Part shown: piece by piece, positions 21,939-34,831 of the stretch
Position numbering within the stretch: the first letter of the stretch is position 1
Layout of the letters: every line of letters begins with the position of its first letter
Origin: Zea mays
Lineage: Eukaryota; Streptophyta; Magnoliopsida; Poales; Poaceae
Direction of reading: 5' to 3'
DNA: 64,000 nucleotides
Assembly: GCF_902167145.1 (NCBI RefSeq)
Contig: NC_050103.1
Span: 30,372,001 to 30,436,000, forward strand
Position numbers and translations under genes: made by a program
Notes under the pieces: generated by a model
Seen by the model: only the letters and a program-made list of their open reading frames with translations
What the model was told of the DNA's origin: nothing
Databases searched by the model: none

Positions 21939-24900
21939 TGGTAATACCCAAACTTGTAACCTATATTAAAGGAAATAATTTCCTATGTGATTTGCCTATA
22001 TTCATTTGAACAAGTGAATAACCACACCTAAAAGGGAATAATTAACAAATGAGACATCAACAACTTGTGCATCATGTTGGAGTTGTTTGGTTGTGCATTT
22101 AATTATAATAGTGACCATAGAGACAGAAATAAATTAATGTCTAAATTGGAGATTAATACCTAATTTGAATATTTAGGAATGAGGAATAACAAAGAAAGAG
22201 AGGAAAATGCCACATAACATAAAAGGAAATAAATACATAAATAAATATATTATGTTCATCACTAGATTTGAATTTGTACATTTCATATATGTGCAAGTTC
22301 ACAACCAAATTCAAATTTGAAATCTAAAATGAGAAAGGAAAATAAAAAGGAAAAAAGAAAACCCTAACATGCCGCATGGACCTAATTCGAATTGGTCGGC
22401 CCATTTCGCCACGCCGTCCATGCAGCCCAGCCTTAAACGGTGCGCTGACACATAGGCCCTCCTTGTCAGTCGTCCATAGCTCTTGTTCCGCTGCGCGACT
22501 CGGGTCCACCTAGCAGACCGTGTGTCGCGTTCACCTGCATGATCTGCATGGCGGGCGCGTGCATGCCGGCGTTGCCGGGAAACTCAGAGCTTCGTTGTGA
22601 CGTGTCGTTCGGTTTGTGGGAGCCGACCATTACGGACTCGGGTGATATAGGCCCACGCTTCCCGTCGTCCGTGGATAGTTTCGCCCAACACCAAGAACCA
22701 GAGCAGGGGAAGAAGTGATTCGCTGCGCGATTGCTTGTTCGCAAGGTCGATTATCGACTCTGAGTGTGTACAGGCAGTGCGGGAGAGAGGTCGGTAGCTC
22801 ATTGAAGAAGCCGCAAGCGCGGGGGAGCCGGAGACGACGAGATTTTCTCTCCGGAAATTTGTGCCTCCGCAGCTCCGTTTGGGTGGACCGACGACCATTT
22901 CACCACCTTAGCCCCGGTAAGGTCCCATTCCTACGCATGTGTGATTGTTCGCTTGGTCTAGAGTTGGAATTAGGGCAAGAGATCGGGTCTTGGTTGTGGA
23001 TTTGGACTGGCGACGTCGGTGCCGCCGCAAATCGGGGCTCCGCCGTGGGCAGGGGCCTGCGTTTGATGGCGGCTACAATTGGTGGGGAAATTAGATTCGA
23101 GGAGTCATCAATTGTGCGAGGGCTGAGCGAATTTGAAAATGGCGCTCGGGTTGGTCGAGTTAACAATCCTGGCAGTCTCGCCACCGCGCGTTGGGCTACG
23201 CCACCATGTGTCAGTGCCGAGGGGGGGAGAGTCTCCAGTCCGTTGGATCATAACCGGGTGTACAAGATTAGTGCGGGATCGGCGGATGAGATCCGTGAGT
23301 ACTGAATCGTTGATCTCACGATAAACGGTAGGGGTAGTTCGCGGGATTCATTAAATCTGGGCCTTAGATCGTGGATCCAACGGCCACCATGCACGTCGGT
23401 GGTGTAAACGAAGGGATTTAATCTGGGCCGTCGAATCAGATTGTACGGCTGTGATCGTTCAGTACGGCTTTGGCCAGGGAATTTTGCTTAAGAGACCATA
23501 GCAAATTGATGAATCAACCCGCAGTCCTGGCGGCTGTAGTCTGAGTCTGGAGAAGTTTGCAGACTAACCCTGGGATTTCAGGTTATTATGCGTGCAGTCC
23601 ACACATTTAATAAAACAACGAATTTTGTTTAGAAAATATTTTTAGTACACAATTAATTGCATAAACTTGTTTAATTCCTAGAAAATTCATATTAAATCAT
23701 TTTTAGACCATTCTAGTTCTTATAATTTTGTATTAATAATGTCTATCACTTGATAACACTGTTGTAACATGATACCCACACTAGAATTGATTACTCAATT
23801 AGTTTTGTACCAAGCACATACGAACTTCGGAAAATCATAACTTAAAATCCGTAATACCGAATTTAGTGATTCTTTTTCCTATGATCTCGTTACGATGCAT
23901 AGATTATTATTATATATTTTGTATACATGTTTGGTGTGATGTTAATTTCTCCCTTGTACCATGCTTGTTTGTATTGTGGCGAGTAGAAGAGCCAGTGGCT
24001 GAGGAGTCGAGTGTTCAGCAAGTAGAAGTTGCTGAGCAGGAGCTCATTGAAGGCAAGTTGTGCCCTTGACCACTTTTATTTACCCAATAATGTTCTTTAT
24101 AATCATTTATCATGCATAGACTTAATTTTGATGGGACCCAATTGGTCACCCTAGTCTGGTTATCTTTTCACCTTGTTTACCCCTGAATTTTTAGGTAATC
24201 ATTGCTATTGCTATACATGGTTTTGGGTGTTGAGATACTATTAAACATGATCATTGTTTATTACTGTTCTATTTATGTTCATGATAAGACAACTATGTTC
24301 ATTGGAACATCGAGCTTAACTTGAGAAACACGTGCCACCACAATGGTGGAATGGGATGCCCTTGGCTGACTAACTAGGAAAGCTAGTGGAGGACTATCTT
24401 ACCCGATAGGGGCAAGGGCAGTAGGGGAGTAGGCGTGTAGGGAGGTTCCCAGGTTGATTTTGCTGTGATGGCGGTCAGATGGGGGATTCCTGCATTTCTC
24501 TTCCTAGAAACTGTAGCGGTTTTTCTAAAGCTAGTGGAACTTTCTAAAGGCCTCGTAGTGGATATCTAGCCATTCACCTCGGTAGTGTCTAAGGGTCTAG
24601 CTAACCCTGGCGACATGGGATACACGACTTGTGGGTACAGGGTACAACCTCTGCAGAGTGTAAAACTGGTATACTAGCCGTGCTCGCGGTCATGAGCAGC
24701 TCAGGACTCTCGTATGATTAATTTATGGAATTAAATTCAATTTGTCATTTGCATCGTATTGGGATTTATTATTAATTTTGATCTATTATTACTCTGCTTT
24801 GGTATTTACTTATATTTAGTAACTGCTAATAAAAATTTGACCAACTTATTAAAAGCAATGCTCACCTTTAGCCCTTATTGTTGATCAGCCTTGCACTTCA

Positions 24901-25271
24901 CATGAACTCCCACCTTTGGTAAGTTCATGCACATTATTCCCATAACTTGTTGAGCTATGATCTTTTATGAGCACACACTTGCGATATATAAACCCCCCAC
25001 AGGAGAAGAACAGGTGGTCCAGGAGGAGCCGTACAATGAGGAGTACGAGTTGATCTAGGTGGCGTCTCCCAGTCAGCTTTATGGTGCCAAGGATGGACGT
25101 TTAGTTTGCTTTATTATTATCATTTATTTTTGTAGGACTTTCGCTATGTAATAATGATATTTATGATATTTGTGACATTTACCTCTATACACTTTGTCAT
25201 TATATGTGTTGTTCTTATTTAGCACACATATGAGACGCGCCCGGCTTTATCCCTTAAATCCGGGTGTGACA
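21939..25271 (+). repeat. 3' LTR of Gypsy B (3333 bp)
   Basis: Begins TGGTAATACCC just after the polypurine tract and ends CCGGGTGTGACA, where Gypsy C protease sequence resumes. A GC-rich leader at about 22700-22920 with a GTAAGG donor-like site at 22918 resembles that in the other long LTRs. No coding capacity was recognised. Confidence 0.85.
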
Positions 25272-26707
25272 GACCAAGACCCTTGCTGTTACATTCTTCG
25301 TTGCTGATGTTGAAGGGAATTATAGTCTAATCGTATGCAGAGATTGGATTTATGCTAAACAATGTATACCTTCTACTTTACATCAAATGTTACTACAATG
25401 GGTAGGTGATGATGTAGAACAAGTACATACTGATGCATCGGCCTGCATCGTCGTGGTCGATGCCCATGTACTTTGGACCTATGAGACCGCTACATGTCTC
25501 ACAGGAGTTGACTTTTCTGATTATCAATTCATAAGTATAGATAGGAGAGGCTTCATCCCTCTAATGCTAGAGCCGTTGGAAAATCGGTTGAATCCCAAGT
25601 AAAGTTTAAATGATGAGTACACTCATAAGAAACATGTCCCAGGTCGTGGACAGTCCGGCCCTTGAGGCCGGATGGTCCGATCTTTCGCAGGATGGTTCGG
25701 CCTTTAAGGCCGGACAAGCATCGCAGCATGGATCAGGTGTCGCGGACGGTCCGGCCTTCAAGACCGAACGGTCCGCACCCACGCAGAGACCATCTAGTTC
25801 CTCTGAGGGAGGCCTAATAGAGGAATTTAGGGATCTCGACAAGTTAGGACAGGGGTTTACATCGGCTGATCCTTTGGAGGAGATCGACATAGGAGATGGT
25901 AAAACTTCGAGGCCGACTTTTGTCAACTAGACCCTAGAGACCGATCCTAGGAATGAAATGATCGATCTATTAAAAGAGTATTCTGATTGCTTTGCTTGGA
26001 ATTATACTGAGATGCCAGGATTAAGCCGAGAGATAGTAGAGCATCGACTGCCTATTAAGTCCGGTTTCAGACCTTTCAAATAGAAAGCTAGAACATTTCG
26101 TCCAGACTTACTCCCATGAATAAAGGACAAAATTCACCGGCTGCTAGAAGCTAATTTTATTAGACCTTGCAGATACGCAGAGTGGGTCTCCAATGTTGTG
26201 CCGGTGGAAAAGAAAGAATCGTGTAAGCTCAAAGTATGCATTGATTTTCGCAATTTGAATAGAGCAACTCCTAAAGATGAATATCCCATGCCCATAGCTG
26301 ACACGTTAATCAATAATGCGTCAGGAAATAGAATTATTAGCTTTCTTGAAGGTAATGTCAGATATAATTAGATTTCCATGGCCGAAGAAGATTCGTCCAA
26401 AACGACCTTTATATGTCCAGGCTTTTTTGGTTTATTTGAGTGGTTTGTAATGACATTTGGTCTGAAAAATGCTAGTGCTACTTATCAGAGGGCTATGATT
26501 TTGATCTTTCAAGAGCTATTGGAAAACACTGTGGAAGTCTACATTGTTGATATCGTAGTCAAATCGGCTGAGTTTAGTTCTCAAATAGCTGATTTGCGCA
26601 AAGCCTTTGATAAAATGTGTAGGTATGGTCTAAAAAAGAACCCACGTAAATGTGATTTTGGAGTGCCGGCTGGTAAGTTCTTAGGATTCACCATTCATGA
26701 ACACTGA
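25272..26707 (+). pseudogene. Gypsy C protease end and reverse transcriptase
   Basis: The start reads KTLAVTFFVADVEG and GRDWI-like VCRDWIYAKQCIPSTLHQ, the end of a plant gypsy protease. A linker rich in GCCGGACGGTCCG-type palindromes follows (25655-25785). RT motifs are LKVCIDFRNLN, the palm with FVMTFGLKNASATYQRAM, and CDFGVPAGKFLGFTI. In-frame stops are at 26081, 26117 and 26369. The catalytic YIDD is YIVD (first Asp codon changed to GTT at 26546-26548), so the enzyme would be dead even without the stops. Confidence 0.87.
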
Positions 26708-27735
26708 CCGAATTAAATTCATTCGGAATGTGGGACCTCCAACATGTAAGCTTGAAATGCAGAAGTTCCTCGGCAAGGTAAATTATTTACAAAAGTTTAT
26801 TTCTAATCTAGCTAGGAAGATCAATGCCTTCACTCCTATCCTTCGGCTTAAAATGATGCTGAATTCACCTAGGGGTAGAACAGCAAGAAGCATTTGACAT
26901 AATTAGAAGATATTTGTCTTCAACTCCTGTATTAAAAGCACCACAGGCAGGAGTACCATTCAGATTATACATTGCAGCCGAAGATAAAGTTATTAGAGCT
27001 GTTCTGACACAAGAAACCAAAGGAAAGGAGCATGTGGTAACCTACCAAAGTCGGAGGCTGGTGGACGCTGAAGCAAGGTACACTTTCATTGAGAAGCTAT
27101 GTCTATGCCTGTTTTATGCTTGCACCAAATGTAGATGTTATTTGCTAACTAGTCATTGTATTGTTTCTGGTCAAACCGATGTGATTAAGTACATGTTACA
27201 AAACCCGATTATGAGTGATAGAATTGGTAAATGGGCTTATGCACTTATAGAATATGACTTGGCATATGGACCATTGAAATTTATGAAAGGCCAGGTCATA
27301 GCAGATTTTATTGTAGAACATCGGGTTGATGATACTCATGAGCTAGATATATCATACCTCACTGTTACTCCCTGGAATTTATATTTTGATGGACCGGTTT
27401 GCAATTAAGGACAAGGAATTGACATTTTGCTTGTTTCACCAAGTAACGCCTCCTTCGACTTCTCTAGCCGATTAAAAACTTACTGCACTAACAATCAAGC
27501 CGAATATGATGCCCTTTTGTTCGGCTTGGAGCTTCTAAACTATATATGGAAGTAAACCATGTGAAGGCATTTGGTGATTCTCAGTTGGTTTTCCAACACG
27601 TATTAGAAGAGTATCAATGTTTAGATGGTACTCTAAATAGTTACCTTGAAAATGTTGGGGCACAATTCATTCTTTCGATGAATTCAGCAATCGGCACATA
27701 TCCAGGGTTGAGAATTGTAGAGCTAACAATTTAGC
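26697..27735 (+). pseudogene. Gypsy C RT thumb, gypsy RNase H and second RNase H
   Basis: Segments in shifting frames give FLGKVNYLQKFISNLARKI (RT thumb), PFRLYIAAEDKVIRAVLTQE with HVVTYQSRRLVDAEARYTF (gypsy RNase H), and GQVIADFIVEH. An archaeal-type RNase H remnant follows: LYFDGP, TNNQAEYDALLFGLELL, FGDSQLVFQHVLEEY. The two RNase H types in series support a Tat-lineage origin, as in Gypsy A. Confidence 0.85.
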
Positions 27736-28158
27736 GCAGGATGCATTAGGTTATTGGATAAAGCGAGGGAGGTTTCACAACACCAAAAATCTGATAACCG
27801 ATGTCACGCTATATTCCCAGGTCTCGGACCATCCGGGTATGTGAGCCAGACCGTCCGACGATGCCAGGAAAGTTCTCCTGATTGATTTAGTTGATAACAG
27901 AGCCAATGCATTTGATTGGAGGACGCCCATAATTAATTACCTACGAAATCCCAGTGTTAGGACGGATAGGAACATTCGGCGTACAACTTTCAATTATGTT
28001 CTAATGAGCAATGAACTTTACCGCCGAACAGTCAACGATATCCTGCTTAAATGCTTGGGCCCAAATGATGCTATATTAGCCATGGCCGAAGTACATGAGG
28101 GGATTTGTGGTACCCATCAATCGGCTCCAAAGATGAAGTGGTTATTACGAAGACCTGG
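27736..28158 (+). pseudogene. Gypsy C integrase N-terminal part
   Basis: Reads WRTPIINYLRNP, YVLMSNELYRRTVNDILLKC and EVHEGICGTHQSAPKMKW. The two His are the first half of the HHCC zinc-binding motif. The reading is cut at 28158 by an Opie-type solo LTR. The two Cys of the motif are found on the other side at about 29474-29490. Confidence 0.85.
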
Positions 28159-29418
28159 TGAAAGGGAAATGGACCTAAAACATCTCATATAATCGATTTT
28201 GGTGGTTGACGTCCATCACAAACCACATGGACTAACTAGTTTGCCTAGTTGTCATTTATCTCAAGTGCATAACGTTCAACATAAACCAACAAAGAAAATA
28301 AGTTGGGAACTCTACAAAGTTTGGAGCAAAGACAAGCATTGGTGCTGCCAGTGGCGCACCGGACACTGTCCGGTGCCTAGGCCAAGGCACCAACAAATTG
28401 ACCACTCTCGGGTTTTCTGGGAGGCGCTCCGCTATAATTCACCGGATTGTCCGGTGTGCACTGGATAGTGTCCGATGAGCCAACGGAGAAACGGTCAACT
28501 GCGTGCAACGATCGACTATGATGAACAGTAAAAGCGCACAGTGCAGAAGTCAGAAGTCAGAGCTGCAAAGTCAGAACGCACCGGACTGTCTGGTGCCACA
28601 AGAGGACAAAGGACTTCAACGATCGACCGCTCCAAACCCCAACGGTTTGCTGACGTGGCACGCACCGGATAGTGAATAGTGTCATGTTCGGTGCACCACC
28701 AGACTATCCGGTGTGCCATCGACAGCAACGACTAGAATAGTGGTTGGGGGCTATAAATACCCCCAACCACCACCATTCAAGCCATCCAAGTTTTCTGAAC
28801 TCAACATTCAATACAAGAGCAAAGGCATACACTTAAAGACACATCCAAAAGATCAAATCCTCTCCTAGCCTCAAAATTAACTCATTTGCTTAGTGACTTG
28901 AGAGAGGGTGTTTAGTGTTTCTTTTGTTGATCTTGTTGCTTAAATTTCTTTCTCCTTCTTATTCTAATTCTTCTAAGTGCTTTGTAAAGCTAGCAAGAGA
29001 CACCTAAGTGTGTGGTGATCCTTGCGGGGTCTTAGTGACCCAAGTGATTAAGGAGAAGCACTCGACCGGTCTGTGTGACCGATTGAGAGAGGGAAAGGGT
29101 TGGAATAGACCCGGCCTTTGTGGCTTCCTCAACGGGGACTAGGTTCTTTGGAACCGAACCTCGGTAAACAAATCACCATGCTCATTTGTGTTGATCATCA
29201 TTTGATTTGTTTCCCTTTCTTTCCTCTCTCTAAAAAGTTCTCTTGCTAACATTGATTTGAGTTTGCTCCAAAGGTTATCCACATTAATTGAGCAACTCAT
29301 AGCAAGGAGAACTATCTTCCGCACTCCGAATTATTTCTAACACTAACCCTGAGCATAGTGCGTGTTTAAAGTTTGTAAATTTCAGGTTTCGCCTATTCAC
29401 CCCTCTAGGAGACTTTCA
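28159..29418 (+). mobile_element. Opie/Ji-type solo LTR (1260 bp)
   Basis: Starts TGAAAGGG and ends GAGACTTTCA. The flanks are cctgg (28154-28158) and cctgc (29419-29423), a TSD with one mismatch. No interior sequence is present, so the internal part was removed by LTR-LTR recombination. Palindromes such as GCACCGGACA, one-base loop, TGTCCGGTGC (28356-28376) match those of the Copia A LTR. Confidence 0.9.
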
Positions 29419-29423
29419 CCTGC

Positions 29424-30439
29424 CTTCTATTGGCCTAACATAATAGCTGATTGTTTCAAGTACTACAAAGAATGCCAAGTATGTCATAAATTCGGTGACT
29501 TACAGTTGGTCCCTACAGCCGAATTACATCCTATCATTAAGCCTTGGTCTTTCAGAGGATGAGGATTGGACTTTATAGGAGAGATACATCCTTCATCATC
29601 AAAAGGGCATATGTTCGTGTTAGTTGTCACTGACTACTTTACCAAATGAACTAAAGTCGTTGCTCTGAAGAATATGACACATAGGGAGGTAATTGAGTTC
29701 ATAACTGAGCATATTATTCATAGATTCGACATTCCCCAGACTTTGAGTACAGACCAGGGGGCTTCTTTTATGTCAAAGGAGGTACGTGGGTTTGCTGAAT
29801 TATATAGAATTAAATTGTTTAATGCATCTCTGTTTTATGCTCAGGCCAATGGACAGGTCGAGTCTAGTAATAGGACATTGATTAGCCTGATAAAAAAGAA
29901 GATATCTGATCATCCTAAGCATTGGCATAAGATTTTATCCGAAGCTTTTATGGGCTCATAGAATATCTAAACAACGTGCTACTAAAATATCTCTGTTTGA
30001 GCTTGTCTATGGGCAGGAAGCAGTGTTACCTGTAGAGATAAGTTTAAATGTTGTCAGGTTCGCCAAGCAAAATGATATGACTATCGGTGATTATTATAAT
30101 TCAATGATGGACAATATTGATGAAGTGTCTTACAAGAGAATGACAGCCTTAGGAGAAATAGAAAAGGACAAGATCATGGTCACCAAAGCTTACAACAAGA
30201 AGGTCAAGGCTAAACCGTTCCAAGTAGGGGACCTGATATGGAAGGCCATCTTGCCTCTAAGGATAAAAGACCGGAAGTTTGGGAAGTGGTCGCCAAGCTG
30301 GGAAGGCCCTTATAAGGTCACACAGGTAATGTCCGGTAACACCTACTTGTTGCAAACATTACAAGGCAAAGACTTGCCCAAGGCGTTAAAAAGACGTTTC
30401 CTCAAGCAGTACCATCCTAGTATGTGGCAAGATGCCTAA
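29424..30439 (+). pseudogene. Gypsy C integrase core and C-terminus
   Basis: Starts with CQVCHKFGD (second half of the zinc finger). The catalytic core has GLDFIGEI, VTDYFTK, LSTDQGASF and GQVESSNRT. The C-terminal module has LVYGQEAVLPVEI and WEGPYKVTQVMSGNTYLL, ending QYHPSMWQDA at TAA 30437-30439. TGA at 29560 and 29647 replace Trp codons, and a frameshift lies near 29960. Confidence 0.88.
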
Positions 30440-30547
30440 GGAAACCAATGTGACCACATCGTGTTAGTTGCTTTTAGTTCGCTCAGCTCCGCTAAAAGGC
30501 AGGGGGCATATGTTGGGCACCAAAATGGACGACCGGACGGTCCGGCT

Positions 30548-33500
30548 TGTGACGGAACCTCCCAAGTTATTAGGCCCACATACATTTGTCCTTGTCCAAT
30601 AGACCTTGGACAACCCTGTAGATGCACATAATCACTCGACAAGTTCGGTATCTGTATCCTCATTTCCTCGCCAAGAGCGTTTCACCCATCACGCAGATAT
30701 TACAACACATCAGAGGAATGAATGAGCGGAAGCGAATTACAATAACTTAATTTACTTTCATCAAAATATAGAGAGAGTGTTATAGTTATTACAAAACCAG
30801 GGTGTATGAGTGCATCAGTATTATTATTACAGACTTGGGAGGTAAAAACCCCTCCCGCATAAAAGTATATTGTTTTTCAAGTGGGAGGCCAACATCCTCC
30901 TGTGGCTTAACTGTTGAGGTTCTTCTTTGGGCACCACCTTAGAGCAAAAACAACAAAAGTATGTTGTTTTCTCACCTACAACAACATGGGTTCGAAAACC
31001 CTGAGTACGGAGTGTACTTTCGCAAGTCTTACCCATCAAAATAAAAGACTCTCAAGGATATGCTGGCTTAAGCGAGTCAAGGTGAGGCTGATCAAGTAGC
31101 AAAGACTCTGTTTGCAAAAATGCTTACTAAAAGTGGATCCTTAAAAATCTAGTTTTATTAGCAAGTTAAGTCATTACCTGAATCTAGAGTTCCTTCTACC
31201 CTAGTTCAAGCACTTGACCTGCACTAGCAGTCTTTTATCAACCCCTTTAATTCACTGGAATGCTACGTGTAAGTCAGTGACCAAATCTTCATGTCCGAGA
31301 AGTAACGACGATCCGAATCGATTAATACTCAGCTGAGGATCTCCAGTCACACGACATATGTAGCACTTAACCCTTGCATATGCCAACTCGCCACCGGGTT
31401 TCTTAAGACCGGACCGGGTTCACGCCAACCGAGAGCAACAGATACACCACCGTCTAGCCTCTTGCCACGGAGGGTACACGCTACTCTCGCCATCTCTCCA
31501 CTCCCATTGCGTGTTGGCCTTTCTGGTATTAGTCTGCCCGAGGCAAAGCTTACCCATGATGAGGCATGTGACCAGTTAAAGGGTCCTCGGTCAGCAGGCC
31601 CACATCGACACGGTCCTTAAGCGACTCAGACGGAGACACTACACCGAGACTCTCTTCTCGTGCAAGTCACCCGCCTGGTCTTAGCTTTATCATTAACACC
31701 CTAAAGTTTGGTACCTGGCAGAGATACATCTTTTTCGATGTTGAACCCATCATGGCCATGATGGATCCACCATCAAGTTTTATTTTTTGAAAACATCCCT
31801 TCCACTGTGGAGCATCACCTTTTGTTTCAAAACAAAACATTTGTTTTACTATAGCAGGACTAAGCATCTGAAAACCTTTTAATAAAACAGGTAATCAAGA
31901 AATGGTAAATAATTCCAAGGAAATGCATCAATGGCTTAGCACACAACTCCTATCACCTAATGCATCAAACAAGGTGATAAAGATTTTAAAAAAACAGCAA
32001 GGAGGTGGCAAATGCACCGGGGCTTGCTTTGCGTTGTTGGGGAGTCGGGCTCTGTTCCACAAATATGAAAATAAAAACAGCTCCCGGCATGTGGATTTTC
32101 TGTTGATGGAGCAGTCTCCTCTTCTTCAATAGTTATTTCTTCCTCGTTCTCTATATATAACCATATATAACTATGAATGCTCATGTAATGCTTATAAAAA
32201 TGCAATAATAGAAAAGATACATCAAGTTGTATCTTGGATACAATTTTCTTTCACGGTGTACGAGGGAAACTATGGTCTTCTAGGTCAATACCCTAGTAGG
32301 GTTAGACAGTTTTACCCTAAGGAGCTAGGGTTTTTGGTTTAGGCATCAAACAATGTCCAAAGCAAGTCAAACTTCACTCATGGGATCTAAATATCGTATT
32401 AGGCTTATCCAAAAAGTTTGGTGATTTTTGGAGTTATTAAATAATTTCTAAAATTCCAAGAGACTAGGTTTTGGCCCTCTTAAATACTAAATAATTTTTG
32501 GTTTAGGCTAAAATTCTTGGAACTATTTTTATTAAATACTAGAGGAATTTAGGAACTTAGAAAAATTGGTCTTATATTTTTAGAATTTTTCTAGAATTTT
32601 CTATGATTTCTCTAATCCTGGCAGAAAAAGAAAAAGAGAAATGGTGAACAATGGTGGGCTGAAATTGGCTCGAGTCGGCCCACACACAGGTGAAAGTGCG
32701 CCCGCGGTGTTTATTTTGCGCAGAGGACCTTGGCTTTTTAAACAAACAGTAAAGAATCCAGGGCACTATTTCCTTGTCTCACTGACATTCGCACATAAGT
32801 CCCTGCACTTTTGTTTCTTCGCAGACCCAAATCCCCGATGCTGAACGCCGGTGAACATGCCCTCCGGCGATTCTATACCGGCCAAAATAAGTAACGACCG
32901 GACCCCTAGCTCGGCTGACATCTAATTCAACCCCTAACGATCATTACCCCTCAATCAATTGCACAATTCCAGGTTGGGAATTCACTATCCACGACAATGG
33001 CGGAAACTAAGAACACACCGACATGTTCTGGGTTCCCCAGGGCGATCTAGTTTAATTCAAAAGGTCTATGAGTATCAGGGGACATGAGAGAGGCTAGAAC
33101 ATCACGCAGAAGAGCATGAGCTAACATGTAGACGTCTGGCCACGGCGAGGTGTTCATGGGTGCGGAAAACTGATTTGGGGAGAGAAAGAAATTGGAACTC
33201 TCTGGTGGCTAATTGGAGGCAGTAGCGGGTGCTCTGGCTTCATGATGACTCAGCGGAGCTGATGGCATGCTTAATTTATAGTGTCTGAGGGTGGTGGCTC
33301 TTGAATTTGGAATGGCGCGCTGGCGGCCGAAAAGAGGGGAGATCAATGGCGGCTCAGTCGTGGCGTTCGCCGGTGCAACGGTTCTAAAATGGTGAGTCTA
33401 GGCATGCCACAGTTACTACCATGCGGTAAAGAGCTATGGTGTGGCATAAGTGAGGTTGCCGGAGTACCACGGCGATACCGGTGGTCCGGCCACGTCGCAC

Positions 33501-34831
33501 GGCGACAGACGCGGTTGATAAGCTTCACCCCGCGACCAAATCCACTCCCCCTCCGATCTTTTCACCCGCCTGGTACTATCCTGCCCGAGTCCTGCACGAA
33601 TCACCGCGATCAGCGCGAATCCCTGCGCGGAGGTCACCGGCGGCGAGGGGATGAATCTGAAGATCTTTCTACAGTCACTGTACCATCAGACTTCTTATGA
33701 GGGCGCCTGACAGAGTGATTTCAGGAGCCTGGATCTTTGATTTTCATGTAGTAACTACTTAATTTATCTGTATCAAAGTTGTAGCCCTATGAACCAGCTA
33801 CAATTCGACTATAGAGACCTTGCTCATTTAGTTACTCCTTCGAGCTTGATTCGAGTCCAAAGTTCAGCAGAACTCATTGTCAGTCCAGTTTCAGAGTTGT
33901 ACCCGACTGATAGACCAACTTCATGTCTGTTTTTCTTCAAATTTTGTATGTTACCAAAGTTTAGTCACTTAAGCAAAGTTACACTCCTTTCATAGCTCTT
34001 CAAGTTTGCTATGTTGACCAAGAGCAAAATCCTCAAGAATTCAGAGATATGGAGCACCAAAGTTGACCCTATTCAACTGAAATTCAGAACTTCATCACAT
34101 AGTATTCATGGGGTATTTTGTATTTAAGTCCAAATACATCATTTGACTTGGAAATCCTCAAAAGTGAAAAAGTACTTGATTTGTAATGTTCTAGTACTTT
34201 GATATTTGCACTTGGGTCCAAAAGTGCACAAAATTTACAATTACCCCCTTAGGGTTTCAATTAGGGTTTCTAGGGTTTTGTTTTTAGGGTTTTGGGCATA
34301 TTGTGGTTTTGGTGCCACCAAAGTCCATCAAATGTGATACCTTATGATCATTTCTCATGTCTTTTGAGGTTTTAACTTATTTGGGCTTCATTTTCACTCA
34401 CAAGCCCTAATTTAGGGGACAACATATCTGGTGCACATGGTGCACATATTAAATCATCACCACTCATTTTAGATCTAATGTCTCTAGTTGTTTGGTACAT
34501 TTTACTAAGGACACCCTCCAACGTGGTGGTGTGTAGTGGTGGAAGGTGTTATTTGTAAATTGAATAATCAACTAGAGACGTTAGATCTAAAATGAGTGCC
34601 GATGATTTAATATGTGCACCATGTGCACCAGTCTTCTATGTGTACCAGATATGTCCTCAATTTAGGGTTAAGCACTCTACCCTAGGGCTAATCACATATC
34701 AATTCACATCATTACAACTTATTTGAAATTTTTACCTAGTGAATGCACTTTAGGTGTAACAAACACATGATATGCCAATGCTCATGATGTTATGCTCAAG
34801 TTTTAGTGATAGTAACACCAGGAGTGTTACA
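30548..34831 (-). mobile_element. Second long solo LTR, minus orientation (4284 bp)
   Basis: On the minus strand it starts TGTAACACTCC and ends TTCCGTCACA, the same ends as the solo LTR at 6967-11337. It is inserted 37 bp into the Gypsy C LTR with flanks cggct (30543-30547) and cgact (34832-34836), one mismatch. No gag or pol is present. A TATAAAT on the minus strand lies at 33280-33274. It carries a 241-bp MITE at 34418-34658. Confidence 0.85.
34418..34658. mobile_element. Foldback MITE, probably Mutator-type (241 bp)
   Basis: Inverted arms of 73 bp (34418-34490) and 90 bp (34569-34658) pair over most of their length. The right arm has about 17 extra bases (GTACCAG region). The ends are GACAACATATCTGG and CCAGATATGTCCTC. 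A perfect 9-bp duplication aatttaggg flanks it at 34409-34417 and 34659-34667, as expected for Mutator superfamily insertion. It has no coding capacity. Confidence 0.85.

Larger units (their letters stand above)
21542..25271 (+). mobile_element. Gypsy B: chromovirus, 3' end
   Basis: Only the pol C-terminus, polypurine tract and 3' LTR are in the window; the rest lies left of Copia B and off the edge. The end of pol and the TTTTTAAGGGGGG tract followed by a 3.3-kb LTR are typical of Tekay/Del-type chromoviruses. It interrupts the protease region of Gypsy C at 25272; the flank there is gacca. Confidence 0.87.
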
